NCBI GenBank assembly: GCA_023014485.1
Contig: JAJOZX010000996.1
Coordinates: forward strand, 482,001-546,000
Source of the DNA: Bathynomus jamesi
Lineage: Eukaryota > Arthropoda > Malacostraca > Isopoda > Cirolanidae
DNA: 64,000 nt
Direction: 5' to 3'
Shown: positions 54,031 through 64,000 of the stretch, one piece after another
Numbering within the stretch: position 1 is the first letter of the stretch
How the letters are laid out: the number at the start of each line of letters is the position of its first letter
Notes under the pieces: generated by a model
Databases searched by the model: none
What the model saw: only the letters and a program-made list of their open reading frames with translations
What the model was told of the DNA's origin: nothing
Made by a program: the position numbers and the translations under genes

Positions 54031-54558
54031 TGGATACTGACAGTGATATTCCTGAAAATAATGAAACGCACGCAGTTTCTGTATTTGTTACGACATAGAC
54101 AGTAATGTAGAGCAACTAGCGAGATAGCAAAACCTCTCAGTTTCAATTTCAAATGAGAACACAGAATATTTGTGTCTGTCCACTTAATATAGTTTTCCTA
54201 AAAGCATTTTTGTTAGACTTTTACAAGATATCTATCATCTATCATCTATTTTTCGAAGGCTTTAACTAGGAATCAGCTTCAAAGGTAGCGTAAAATAAGG
54301 ACGGATTGTAGTTATGCTATCTAGCAAGCTTACTATTGGCGTTTTTCCATGGATCCTATGAAGTCTAGCTAACTCGTCCACTAGAAGGAATCTAGATACT
54401 AGATAAACTTATGACAAAAGGCGTACATGTGTCTTATGTCATTTTTGCAAGAAAATATCTGAGCAAAATCTAGTTGAGCAATTTCCATATTTTTTTAGTA
54501 ATAACTAGAGCAAATGGTTACGTAAGTTAAAAATAAGCTATATTTTTTCTTTTAATCT
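54031..54558. other. Unassigned sequence
   Basis: No gene, TIR or repeat partner was recognised. Confidence 0.4.
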
Positions 54559-54559
54559 A

Positions 54560-55346
54560 CAGGGTGGCGCAAAAGTCAGGAACCATAGGCACATTTTAAT
54601 AATTTGTTTTTTAATATGTGGTTTGTTCTTTTCAGATTTGTTGTTGAACCTATGGTACAGAAACTGACAATAGATGAACGGGTGGAGATAGTTTTAATGT
54701 GTGCAAGGCGTGGTAACACACACATCGATCAGTTGCTACTGCTTTTAACGACAAACACTCTGAGAGGCCGCCAGTTGTTCAGGCATCAGTTGAAAAACTG
54801 TTCACTCGCTTCAAAGAAATGGAAAGTGTTCATGATCGGCCACGTAGTGGCCGGCCAAAACGTTCAACCAATGCAGCACCATCACTAACGGTACTCAGTC
54901 ACCTCGAAAACAGCCCACGTAAGTCCTTAAGAAAGTTATCCCAGGAAACAGGTGTCTCCAGAAGATCCATTCAACGAATTCTTACAACAAATCGTTTCCA
55001 CCCCTACAAAGTCCAACTCGTTCAGGAACTCCACGGTGACGACACAGACCGTCGTGTAGAGTTCTGCCAGTGTTTTCTACAACATCGACAGCTTCAACGA
55101 AGGATCATGTTCAGCGACGAAGCGATATTTCACCTCAGCGGTCGTGTCAATAGGCATAATGCACGTTCTCTAAAGGATAAAATCACATCTGAGTGTGCCA
55201 AAATCAGTACCAATGTGTTAAGGAATGTTCAAACATCATGCATTCAACGCGTCAGAAAGTGTCTCCAAGTGGAAGGCCACCAATTCGAACATTTATTATA
55301 AATTTAATAAAATGTGCCTATGGTTCCTGAATTTTGTGCCACCCTG
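54560..55346 (+). mobile_element. Internally deleted mariner-type element
   Basis: The TIRs CAGGGTGGCGCAAAAGTCAG / CTGAATTTTGTGCCACCCTG match over ~40 bp and TA flanks both ends. The gene is deleted between its first catalytic motif and its C-terminus. Confidence 0.9.
54654..55301 (+). pseudogene. Mariner-type transposase, HTH and first Asp kept, core deleted
   Basis: VQKLTIDERVEIVLMCARRG (HTH 1) changes frame near 54725; the 54819-55301 frame then reads MESVHDRPRSGRPKRSTNAA, NSPRKSLRKLSQETGVSRRS (HTH 2), IMFSDEAIFHLSGRVNRHNA (first Asp), and jumps to LKDKITSECAKISTNVLRNV and GHQFEHLL. About 110 residues with the second and third Asp are absent. The product could still bind TIRs but not cut. 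Confidence 0.82.
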
Positions 55347-55460
55347 TATATCTAATTATTTTCTCATGTCTACTTAAACCAGTCAAATTTCTAGAAAGAG
55401 TCTGTTTACTAGATTCCACGCGACGATGATTGTAAGTGTATTTGACTCGCTTTTACTATA

Positions 55461-55688
55461 CAGGGTGACCCATAAGTCCCAGTCGGTTTTAATTAAAGCG
55501 AAAATCCATTTAGCGGAGCTCACACTGACGTAATCGATTACTAAGGAAAGAATATGTGTCGAGATTCTTATATTTTCCACTCTGAATAATCAATAAATAT
55601 TTCTAAACTTATTATAAACGTTTTACTTTGTTTGATTTTTTGTATTTTCGCTTTAATTATAACCGATTGGGACTTATGGGCCACCCTG
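55461..55688. mobile_element. Mariner-type MITE, 228 bp
   Basis: CAGGGTGACCCATAAGTCCC and GGGACTTATGGGCCACCCTG are inverted, with arms of ~45 bp and TA flanks. Confidence 0.9.
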
Positions 55689-55892
55689 TATAGCTAAGCC
55701 TTCTTAAAGTACAATGAATATAAAAGCAGTGTTGAATGTTTTCATATAAAAGATGTGAAGCAAGCAACTTACTGTACATATGAAGTTAATAAAATTTAAG
55801 CTTTCGTGTTTTGGCTTAGACTAATTAACGTAGGATGTCTTCAATCGTAATTGCCGCTTCTAAAATAGTCATTCAGTACACAAGAAATCTCT

Positions 55893-55893
<1 letters not shown>

Positions 55894-55960
<67 letters not shown>
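55894..55960. repeat. (GT)n(GA)n microsatellite
   Basis: GT repeats run into GA repeats. Confidence 0.95.
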
Positions 55961-55963
<3 letters not shown>

Positions 55964-56339
55964 AGCTACAGATTTTAAAACAATGTTAAACTTTTCTGTA
56001 ATAATACCGAGATAAACGTTTTATAATTCAAAGCTAAAATTGCATTCAATACAGTTTGTTTAATTATTCAGAAGGTTCCGCTATTTCATTGAATGATGAC
56101 AGTTACATGAATAGGAAAAAACCCATAAAATAACTACATTTTTATTTATTACTTCAGTTCAGTTCTTTTAATAGCTACAGATTGTAAGTTACATTGTTGT
56201 TGTTGTTGTTGTTTTTTTGGGGGGGGGAGGGTCATTTTGTTTGAGGTAGTTCCTCCTCACTGCTGCTCTCATGGCTTAAAAATGTTGCTTTGGTCTTGAA
56301 AAAAAGCCATTCTTAAGTGACATTTAAAATTAAGTATTT
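55961..56339. other. Unassigned sequence
   Basis: Only short TTG and G/T homopolymer runs were noted (56190-56230). Confidence 0.4.
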
Positions 56340-56910
56340 AACCTAACCAATCGTCAAGGGCGTACAAGTGACCTAACCGGGCATTCAATTTAATAATTTA
56401 TTATTATATTTGGTACTGTAAGGCAAAAAACAAGAATACATGGGACTCTAGTCTTCAGATGATCCAAGTTAAATTAGGTTAGGTTAGGTCAACTTTGGTT
56501 AGGTGCATATCAGGACAAATTCTCGAGATGTCGAAAAATTTATTTGGAAGAAAAATCTTCTCGACAAAAATCTTTGAACCACCATTACCAAAGATGACGA
56601 AACAGAAAATGACCTAATCTAACCTAACCAAATTTGATCTAATCTAACGTAACAACTTAACCTAACTTTAATTAATACAATCAAACCTAAGCTACCTAGC
56701 CTAGAGTAATCTTACCTAACTTTACATAACCTAACAATACCTAAGTAAACGACGAAACAGAAAATTACCTAATCTAACCTAACCAAATTTGATCTAATCT
56801 AACCTAACTTAACTTTACTTAACCTAACCTTAATTAATCCAATCAAACCTAAGCTACCTAGCCTAGAGTAACCTTACTTAACTTTACCTAACCTAACAAT
56901 ACCTAACTTG
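56340..56910. repeat. CCTAA-rich repeat with 155-bp tandem duplication
   Basis: A TTAGG-oriented patch (56473-56500) is followed by CCTAA-oriented units. The segment 56596-56750 is repeated at 56751-56907, each starting GACGAAACAGAAAATnACC. Units are degenerate CTAAC/CCTAA. It is related to the block at 11640-11815. Confidence 0.8.
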
Positions 56911-57146
56911 CCTTTACAAAGATTGTATAAATTTCGCAGAGAGTGAAAAAAAAAAAAAAATTCTCTACACAAATCCCATTTCGAGAAAAATCATTTTTTG
57001 TTTTGTTGTTTAAAGTGCAAAATATTTCCCATCATATTGGATTTGAAATGAGAAAATGATAAATTCAATATTTGCCTTTTATCATTTTACAAAATTTAGG
57101 GATAATTTTGCATCTTGCTGTTTTACTGATATTTGGGATAGATTGA

Positions 57147-57350
57147 GGCCAATGTCGTAACACAGCTTCCCGTCGATCAGTGAAGTTAAGCGATATTGAG
57201 TTTGGAGAGTAGTTGGATGGGAGACCGTCCTTCTCCGCGTCCAGATTATGTGGCAACCGTCGTTCGGATCCCGCGTAAAGTTGTAGGTCCCCTTCGTCAT
57301 ACGACCTTAGATGTTAGGAAGGGGGTTAAACAATCCCATTATTACATTTT
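57147..57350 (+). repeat. 5S rRNA-derived SINE
   Basis: CCCGTCGATCAGTGAAGTTA and AGTAGTTGGATGGGAGACCG match the 5S promoter region; GTCGTTCGGATCCCGC and GACCTTAGATGTTAGGAAGG follow. It is the closest match in the window to the copy at 26106. Confidence 0.85.
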
Positions 57351-57650
57351 TATTCATGAGAGTGTATGAATTTCAAGCGTTTTATTTGTTTGCAGAGGCG
57401 GAGTAACATTATCGCAAACACGTAATAAAGTTTATGAATTAATAACAGATTACATACGAGTAGTTGGACGAATTATGGGAATAACACAAATGCAGTCTGG
57501 ATTATACAACCTAAATTAAACCACTATACAGTATGTTATCATTCATAAGCTGGACTAATCACTGAATATATTTAGATTAATTAATATTTGTTATTTGAAA
57601 GTTCAGCAAATGGCTTCGTAATACGGAAGCAAAAGCATGATAAAAAAGGT
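57351..57650. other. Unassigned sequence
   Basis: Nothing recognised before the CA microsatellite at 57653-57685. Confidence 0.4.
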
Positions 57651-57651
57651 G

Positions 57652-57652
<1 letters not shown>

Positions 57653-57685
<33 letters not shown>
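57653..57685. repeat. (CA)n microsatellite
   Basis: A CA dinucleotide run. Confidence 0.95.
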
Positions 57686-57689
<4 letters not shown>

Positions 57690-57790
57690 AGGCATCATTG
57701 AGCCTTGGAGACCTGGCTTTTGGCTCTCTCTGTCTTCTGTGGAGGGGTCACTTTTGCGGGCGTTCACCCTTAGCACCCCCCCTCCTTACT
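57686..57790. mobile_element. Fragment similar to the 3' UTR at 46840-46940
   Basis: The complement contains GGTGAACGCCCGCAAAAGTG and AGAGAGAGCC...CCAGGTCTCCAAGGCTC. This parallels GCGAACGCCCGCAAAAATGC and CAAGGTCTTTGAGGCCC at 46862-46932. It suggests a second, truncated copy of the restriction-endonuclease LINE tail or of a shared repeat. Confidence 0.5.
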
Positions 57791-58271
57791 ACATAAAGAA
57801 AACACGGAAAAAACTCATGCAATTGCAGTATACAATGTATGTATGTATATACGTTTATACAATTTTTTATGGAATGTGTAGTTACACAAGGTAAAGTTCT
57901 AATCGACCAGTATTGGGAAACCTACGTTGGGAGGGTTATTATGGGGAATGGTTATTTATTGGTTTTAAATATTTATAAATCAATATTATATTAATTTATA
58001 TCACTCTAAATTAGGTTAGATTTTTCGTTAGATATTTATTGTTTGAAGTTTCTAGCGTTTCAATCGTCTAACATGTTAGATATGCGTATGTGTCTAATAT
58101 TTTAATTGTCTAACCTACTGTACTGTGTTACTGTTAATTGGGTACTTTTTACACTTAGTAGGTAACAAATCTATGAACAAAGGTACAAGTAACCAGTGGT
58201 AGCAGAGCATTTTTTAAGCTTTTCCAACTGGGCGACAAAGGCAGATCGGGAAGTGGGTGGGGGGATTAAGG
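57791..58271. other. Unassigned AT-rich sequence
   Basis: No gene or repeat recognised. Confidence 0.35.
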
Positions 58272-58750
58272 CAGGGGTGTGCTGCAAATTTCTTAACAAC
58301 CGGTTCTGATACAGATAGGGGTGTAAATCGGCGGGTGCCAATGGCGCGAGTCATTAAGCTAGGGGGTCTGGGGTGAGCGATAGCTCCCCCAGCGGGGTCC
58401 GGGGCGGAGCCCCGGAAGCCAACGCATTTTAGCTTTTCCAAACAGCATTTTGTAACATTTTGGCAGAAATTATTTAACATATTCTTTATACTCACCAATG
58501 ACATAATTATCTAGAAATAAACTAATTTTTCATCAAAAAATAAATAAATATTGAAACGACCACTGCTTGTGATACTATCTATATTTTTCTATAAAATCAT
58601 GAAAAAATGAAAAAAAAATTAGATATAAATAAATTTCTACTGACTGTTAAATATTTGTTAAAAACAAACAAACGGTTCGGTGATCCACTCAAAATTTAAC
58701 AACCGGTTCGAGCGAATCGGACCGAACCAGTCCCAGCACACACACCCCTG
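58272..58750. mobile_element. hAT MITE
   Basis: The ends CAGGGGTGTGCTGC and ...CACACACACCCCTG are inverted; CTTAACAACCGGTTC and AATTTAACAACCGGTTCGAG recur inside. The flanks GATTAAGG / CATTAAGA agree at 6 of 8 positions. It is non-coding. Confidence 0.78.
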
Positions 58751-59059
58751 CATTAAGAACACTATGGATTCGGATGTTCCCTAATCAGGCCACCATCCCC
58801 GTGTGGTTTGAAATAACACTAGCATTATCTATATATAAATATTCAATGTAAATTTCATATTTACATTTAGGATAAACAGGTCTAATTGTGGCATATGTAC
58901 GTGTATTATATGTATTTATATGGCTTCCAAGACAATGCTCCCAAGACAACTCCCAAGACAATTCTATTTTTACAAATTTTGAAGATTCCTCGTCGCCCAG
59001 TACCCTAAAATTTCATTTACTGGGCGACAAATTTTCTTCACTGGGTGACATTCATGTCT

Positions 59060-59539
59060 GGTGGGGGAGTGTGTAGTGAATACTCTTATTTTAGTTTCAA
59101 GATAAATGTTAATTTTACCGTCTTGAATTTCGGAATAGCTATAAATTCATTTTAAATTAGTTACCCATCATAATTCAATTGTAAACCACATTAATACTAA
59201 TTTTATGTATACTGTATTATTTTATTGTATGTAAACATAATTAATTATATATCACAATTGTCAGTTAATTATTTATATTCAAATAATTATTTTAATCTAA
59301 TACCATGTCCATTTTGCAAATAAATAATAGAAATCCAAGGGTTATATTTTCCATCCTTGGTACTGTCGCAGTTTCGCCTAACGGACTCAATACGGCTAGT
59401 GAGATAATCACTGGTTGGCACTTAACCAGCGGCAGTGCTTATGGCTACATCATCCAGGTTAACCTATACCGGATAGATGCGCTACGGTCCCAAGCCGTAG
59501 CTTGCCTAGGCCCAACGACGACGACGACGAAAACCAACA
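59060..59539 (+). mobile_element. LTR of the same Gypsy family with its polypurine tract
   Basis: A 468-bp LTR (59072-59539) matches the LTRs at 36211 and 40775 with a modest number of differences and an extended CGA run. It is preceded by GGTGGGGGAG, the same polypurine tract, so it is a 3' LTR rather than a clean solo LTR. The sequence further left is not similar to the Gypsy at 36211, which points to truncation or a related element. Confidence 0.85.
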
Positions 59540-60689
59540 ATGGTATGACACTCTCACTCGGATTCTTTTCTGTATAAAGATTTTTTAATTTTTTAATTTT
59601 TTTTTAATTTATCTTATATATTATACTTATACGCCGAGTTTCAGCGAGTGTTAACTGTTGCTCGTATAATTCTGTCTGAACCAAATTTTTTTCAAAAGCT
59701 TTTTTGATTACATTGCTTGAACGCAACACTGTACGCAGTCGGGAAGCTTTTGCTAAAGCACTGACGACTTCTTTCGTTTTCTTTTAAGGCATATTACGTT
59801 CCTTACGACACTTTCTTGTAAGAACCAATTAATGCTCTGTTGGTCTTAATGTTGCAGTTCTTTCCATTGCTGATCGAACTTTATTATTGGAGCTGAGAAA
59901 CAAACATTGAATGCTATTTTCATTATCATTGTTGATTTTATAGTTTGTTTATGGTGACATAATCATCGCAGACATGCTTGCAAAAGCCGCCTCACTTATC
60001 TATTCACCCGTGAGACCATTTGATGCGATTACAGCTCAGTAAATACCATTTCAAGCTAACTGATGCATACCTAATGTGAATATGTATACGTTAAGTGATA
60101 CTGAGAAATCCTCTCATTTGTCTGAGTGACCAGATGTCAATTGTCAACGGAAACAAATTCAACCTTTTCGAGTTGACTCCAAATTTTCTGTTCTTCTACT
60201 GTTATCATCTGTAAAATATTAGAATTAACAATATCTCTTTTTAAAGGAACATAAAACAGATATAAAAATTAAGAAAACTTGTACTTTTCACGAAGGATAG
60301 TCCCAAGCTGCATTTTACCATTAGATCTGAAATAATCAAACCAGTCATTGCACGTTGACGTGAGTGGTTTGCACTGTATAGTTGAGTTGGAACGATCACG
60401 CAAGAGTCACGCAAGTCTTTTATTTAATTCTGTAGTTACTACAATGCTTTGATTTTGGTTAACTGTATTCTGCAAGTCCGTAAAAGAAGAAAAAAAGAAA
60501 AATACTTTGAAAGTTTTGTACATAAAAATATTTTTAATTATACTTAAATATTAGATTTCAGCCTGTGAAGCGTGCCAATTCCTTAAAGGTAATTTACGCT
60601 TGTATACAGTAAATGCGTTTAATGAAAATACATTCATCTCTGTAAAATATGTGAAAGAAAAGGGAAAAGCAATAAAATAGGAAACTAGG
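59540..60689. other. Unassigned sequence
   Basis: It is moderately AT-rich. I found no coding frame above background, no TIRs and no partner repeat. Confidence 0.4.
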
Positions 60690-60770
60690 ACCTAGTGGGA
60701 CTCGAACTCGCGAACCGTGATCTCAGAATCAGCTTAACTACTGATCACACCACTCAGAACCCTCCTCAAA
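60690..60770 (-). repeat. tRNA-like SINE head or tRNA pseudogene
   Basis: The minus strand has AGTGGTGTGATCAGTAGTTA (A box) and GCGAGTTCGAGTCCCACTAG (B box) with tRNA-like spacing. The acceptor stem does not pair well. It is distinct from the other SINE families here. Confidence 0.55.
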
Positions 60771-61094
60771 AATGTTTGTTCAGGCGAGACCAATATTTAC
60801 GCTATTTGATAACCGCGCTTTCCACCTTATGTAAGTGCGATTATTTTACTTAAAACGCATTCCTCTACGTATATTTGTAAATAAAGAATTGAAAATTGAA
60901 ACTAAAATCTTGTTGGTAATATTCACGGATTTTGCTTGGGTCGGTATTTACGATGGAAGACTGTGTTCTGAATTGTATCCATAGCGGAAATCTCCTGACG
61001 AGAGAATTTGATACTCTACATGCATGATTCATTCAGGTTGTTTTCGTTTTCACTCGGTATCGAGGGTCACTTTATACGTTTATTCACTTTATAA
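60771..61094. other. Unassigned sequence
   Basis: Nothing recognised. Confidence 0.35.
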
Positions 61095-61330
61095 AAACGC
61101 ACAATTTCGCGAAAAAAGTTCGCCTAGAAACATAAAATTTCTAAAGAACATAAAAAATTACAAATTAGTACTATTTTGTTTTTGTTTGGTTATTTTTATT
61201 GTTTTCGGGGACACAAAATTTTAAAAGTAAAACCACACTCCTTTACTTATTAGTAATTTTTTTATGCTTTTTAAAAAGTTTAGGTTTCTAAGCGAACCTC
61301 TTTTTTTTTTTGGTTTCCGAAACTCTTGTA
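61095..61330. mobile_element. Foldback MITE family G, copy 3
   Basis: ATTTCGCGAAAAAAGTTCGC, AAACATAAAATTTCTAAAGA and ATTACAAATTAGTA are followed by TTATTAGTAATTTTTTTATG and AAGTTTAGGTTTCTAAGCGAA, ending TTTTTTGGTTTCCGAAACTC. The arm order is that of 23966 and 25244. Confidence 0.65.
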
Positions 61331-61488
61331 TCTTCGTTTCTGTTTCTTTGCTCTTTGGGTGATTATTGTTCCAGTAGAAATTTTTTTAAGAATTTCTATT
61401 TATCACTTTTGGTGCCATTCTTAGACTGGAAATAAGGAGCTATATACGCTTTTCTTTTTAAGATAAGATAATTTAATTTTTATATATA

Positions 61489-61913
61489 CTAGTACAGTTC
61501 CCGTCACTTCGCTGACGGTTAGACAGGCTAAACTACAAAAAAAGAACCCAGCCGTGAAAATTTTGAGCTTCACATTGTGTCAACATTTCTGAATCTGGTA
61601 TCTCCCAAAACCTCCTCACCCCCATTCATACAACTTGGGGGCTAACCCCTTCCCCAATTACCCCCACCCCTCCCCATTACCACACCCATCCCCCATTACC
61701 CCCACCCCCACCCTTCCCCCATTGCTAAACTACAGAAAAGAACACAGTCATGAAAATCTTGAGCTTCACATTGCCGCCCGTAATACAATTTCTGAATTTT
61801 TTTTACAATTTCTGAAATTTTTTCTCACAATTTTTTCTCACAATTTCTGAAAGTGTGACGGACAGACGGACAGACAGACGGACAGACGGACAGCTCTCTT
61901 ATTATAGTATAGA
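61489..61913 (-). mobile_element. Non-autonomous Helitron, minus strand
   Basis: On the minus strand it starts A|TCTATACTATAATAAGAGAG and ends with the hairpin CCGTCAGCGAAGTGACGG, nine bases before CTAG|T. TC...CTAG ends, a 3' hairpin and insertion between A and T are the Helitron signature. It contains a CGGACAGA minisatellite (61857-61893) and C-rich sequence. No Rep/Hel ORF. Confidence 0.75.
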
Positions 61914-62363
61914 TTAATACTATAAACACCCAGGAATGTCTGTCAGTCTGTCACGCTCGAAAAGAGAAGATTCTTGATATATATGGGCGATATTTGTATT
62001 TTAATGCATTAGAAAAAGGCGTAATGAATTCTACTTTTAATTATAATTTTAAAAAGTGTAAAAAATATTTGCTTTTGCGTTCAGCTTTGAGCCGAAATTT
62101 AATCTGCGGCTAAGTTCAAAAACTTACCAAATGAGTTCTTTTTATGCACTTTCATACTGGTGCTGCAACCATTACAGAATAAACATTGTATCAAGATTTG
62201 TGAAGCTTAAGATTTTTATGGCTGCATTCTTTCCTATAGTTTTATTGACTGAATAATTGACTCCCCGGTAACTGGGGGGGCCTGCGGCTCCCCAATTACT
62301 GAGGCCAAAGGCCCCAGCACCACGGGCGTAGCTAAATGGGCCCGTAGGGCCCACTTTAGCTAG
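61914..62363 (+). mobile_element. Non-autonomous Helitron, plus strand, abutting the first
   Basis: The 5' end TTAATACTATAAACACCC is a slightly altered form of the TCTATACTATAA start. The 3' end has the hairpin GGGCCCGTAGGGCCC, then ACTTTAGCTAG|T. The internal GTCTGTCAGTCTGTCACG resembles the minisatellite of its neighbour. No ORF. Confidence 0.65.
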
Positions 62364-62384
62364 TATATATATAAATAACCTTTG

Positions 62385-62692
62385 GTTAGCTTCCGCCCGA
62401 ATTGTTCATTCTGACGAAGGTCAGGCTTTTCACTCCACCTTAGACCTACAGTTTAACGTGGAATCCGAACCACGCCTCATCAGCAGCCCAGCGTCTTAAC
62501 CACTATGCCACCTAGGGTACCCATTTATCTATCAACCACTTTCTTTATTGTGTGGAAGGATGAACAGCTGGATTTTGCTTCGCGCCGGCTGCCGTCGGGT
62601 CTCGAACCCGGGGCCGATGGATTCGTAGTCAGCGACGCTAACCACTACACCACCGAGGCGCTGCTAACCACTACACCACCGAGGTGTGTGTG
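62385..62692 (-). repeat. Dimeric tRNA-derived SINE, copy 2 (reverse)
   Basis: It is the reverse complement of the element at 30178-30470, with both tRNA-like units. The first unit's A-box part (GCTAACCACTACACCACCGAGG) is locally duplicated at 62638-62685. Unit 2 lies at 62455-62518. Confidence 0.87.
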
Positions 62693-62706
62693 TATATATA
62701 TATATA

Positions 62707-63444
62707 CAGGGTGGGCCGAAAGTCTGGATCCATAGGAAAATATTTATTTTAATACATAAATTACAAGAAATGGTAAATACTTAAAATGAATATCAACTTT
62801 AACTCGTAAATGCGTATCCGTGATACTGTACAGTGTACAGTGGTTCGTACTCCAGTATAAACAACAAATTATAACAAATGCTCAAATTGGTGGCCTCTGA
62901 CATGGAGACACTTAGGGATGGAATTTATGATTTTTAATAATTCTTCGAATTGACGTTCTCGAGATACGTGTTTCATTTGATAATCTTCTTGTTGACTTTA
63001 CTGGACTATTCGTTAAAGTTTCACATACCATTGCAGAGGTATTTTCATCAGTTGCAGTTTTTGGACGACCAGAACGCCGTCGATCATGTACACTTCCTCT
63101 TTCTTTGAAACGTTTAAACAACTTGCCAACAGTCGCATGTGTTACTGGATGCTTATCAGGATGATTTCTATTGAATTCGGTAGCAACTTCTCTGTGTGTA
63201 GCGCCCTGTCTTGCGTACATGAGCACAAGTTCTACCCGGTCTTCTGTTGTTAGATTCGAAGCCATTTCTGGGCTGAAATAAAAAAGTATTTGAGTATTTA
63301 TACTGGAGTACGAACTACTGTACAGTATCACGGATACGCATTTACGAGTTAAAGTTGATATTCATTTTAAGTATTTACCATTTCTTGTAATTTATGTATT
63401 AAAATAAATATTTTCCTATGGATCCAGACTTTCGGCCCACCCTG
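62707..63444 (-). mobile_element. Internally deleted mariner-type element with long TIRs
   Basis: CAGGGTGGGCCGAAAGTCTG... and its complement form ~125-bp inverted ends, by eye nearly perfect, with TA flanks in AT tracts. The interior retains only the HTH coding part. Confidence 0.9.
62912..63331 (-). CDS. Mariner-type transposase HTH domain only
   Basis: The most probable start is MASNLTTEDRVELVLMYARQ (63264). Two HTH regions follow: REVATEFNRNHPDKHPVTHA with FKRFKERGSVHDRRRSGRPK, and SPVKSTRRLSNETRISRTSI, ending KFHP. The frame then passes into the transposase C-terminal tail region (GHQFEHL-like, 62885-62912) without any catalytic domain. The HTH frame is intact, so a TIR-binding peptide without catalysis could be made. 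Confidence 0.82.
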   Translation of the reverse strand: MILYSSSYSSINTQILFYFSPEMASNLTTEDRVELVLMYARQGATHREVATEFNRNHPDKHPVTHATVGKLFKRFKERGSVHDRRRSGRPKTATDENTSAMVCETLTNSPVKSTRRLSNETRISRTSIRRIIKNHKFHP

Positions 63445-63522
63445 TATATATATATATATATTTTTTTTTTCTGTAAATACAATAATCATCATCATAATGA
63501 ACTATCTCATACATTAAATATA

Positions 63523-63599
63523 CAGGTTGAGCCAAGATAAATAGGCCCCATTCAGTTATAAAGAACCTGAATAAGGCCTCTTTATTTTGGCTTATCCTG
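63523..63599. mobile_element. 77-bp palindromic micro-MITE no. 3
   Basis: It is flanked by TA, begins CAGGTTGAGCCAAGATAAAT and ends TTTATTTTGGCTTATCCTG. The arms share GGCC and GTTC(T/A)... pairing over ~32 bp. It has the same 77-bp length as the copies at 23704 and 25016. Confidence 0.82.
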
Positions 63600-63705
63600 T
63601 ATTTTATAAAACAAGCTTCTTTCTTAATTCCCACTATGTCAACTCCTCAAACTCTACTTTTAATAAAACAATCCATTCGTTTTTCTTCACCATTCATGAA
63701 CATCG

Positions 63706-63781
<76 letters not shown>
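63706..63781. repeat. (CA)n(TA)n microsatellite
   Basis: CA repeats run into TA repeats. Confidence 0.96.
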
Positions 63782-63787
<6 letters not shown>

Positions 63788-63935
63788 AGGGGTTCCAAAA
63801 AACCTTAGCCCCCCCATTTGCAGCTGCTTACATGTTTACTTATATCGAAATAGTTTTTAGTGATTATAAAAATATATATAATTCTTTATTTATTGCAGGT
63901 ATTAAAATTACTCCAGCTGATAAAGTGATAATATA

Positions 63936-64000
63936 ATGGCTTCTCAATTAATTGGTGATTCGGAGAGGCAACGTGTGATAGATCGCATACGAGCAATAAC
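63936..64000 (+). CDS. Start of a possible gene, cut by the window end
   Basis: An ATG at 63936 opens a frame MASQLIGDSERQRVIDRIRA that runs off the window. It is preceded by GGGGTTCCAAAAAACCTTAG just after the AT tract at 63790, which could be a mariner-type terminus. A TTTATTGCAG acceptor-like site lies at 63889. It is too short to identify. Confidence 0.35.
   Translation, partial: MASQLIGDSERQRVIDRIRAI

Overview
The window is eukaryotic, repeat-saturated DNA that looks like intergenic sequence from an arthropod. Evidence for this is the density of IS630/Tc1/mariner, hAT, Penelope-like, Helitron-like and several LINE families, interstitial TTAGG/CCTAA runs (the common arthropod telomere unit), 5S- and tRNA-derived SINEs, and long AT, GA and CA microsatellites. 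I find no convincing single-copy host gene. Nearly every coding stretch belongs to a mobile element and most are broken. The species cannot be fixed from sequence alone.

Layout. 1-8 kb: two near-identical copies (4,040 bp apart) of a minus-strand hAT-like transposase gene, a decayed Tc1, and a non-autonomous hAT with an 8-bp target duplication. 8-13 kb: a nearly intact mariner-type element with a long DD spacing, a LINE tail, and a foldback element built of 15-bp repeats. 13.9-16.9 kb: a complete TIR-bounded transposon (CACTG ends, TAA target duplication) with an intron-containing gene of a family usually left uncharacterised; its residues fit a RAG/CMC-like D-D-CxxC-HxxxxH-E order. 17-28 kb: SINEs, a TTAGG-filled foldback, a second nearly intact mariner-type element, a LINE split by a hAT, several LINE relics and two 77-bp micro-MITEs. 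27.7-33.6 kb: a second copy of the CACTG-family gene, split by a hAT that carries a dimeric SINE, a MITE with a mariner inside it, and another mariner.

34-43 kb: LINE 3' ends, then a mariner with ~125-bp TIRs split by a 5.0-kb Gypsy-type LTR retrotransposon with apparently identical 464-bp LTRs, then a large palindrome. 43-53 kb: a Tigger-like MITE, a Penelope-like element with a GIY-YIG domain and repeated 3' ends, a minus-strand LINE encoding a restriction-like endonuclease (itself carrying a foldback MITE), and mariner and hAT relics. 53-64 kb: 5S SINEs, internally deleted mariners that keep only HTH and end regions, a tandem-duplicated CCTAA-rich block, a second LTR of the same Gypsy family, two abutting Helitron-like elements, a second dimeric SINE, a third 77-bp micro-MITE, and the first codons of another possible gene at the right edge.

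The elements do not form a pathway; the organising principle is successive insertion. Target duplications (8 bp for hAT, TA for mariner, 4 bp for the LTR element, 11 bp for one SINE) give clear insertion orders. Many reading-frame breaks, especially in the Gypsy element, lie at short homopolymers, so some 'pseudogene' calls may reflect assembly indels rather than decay.
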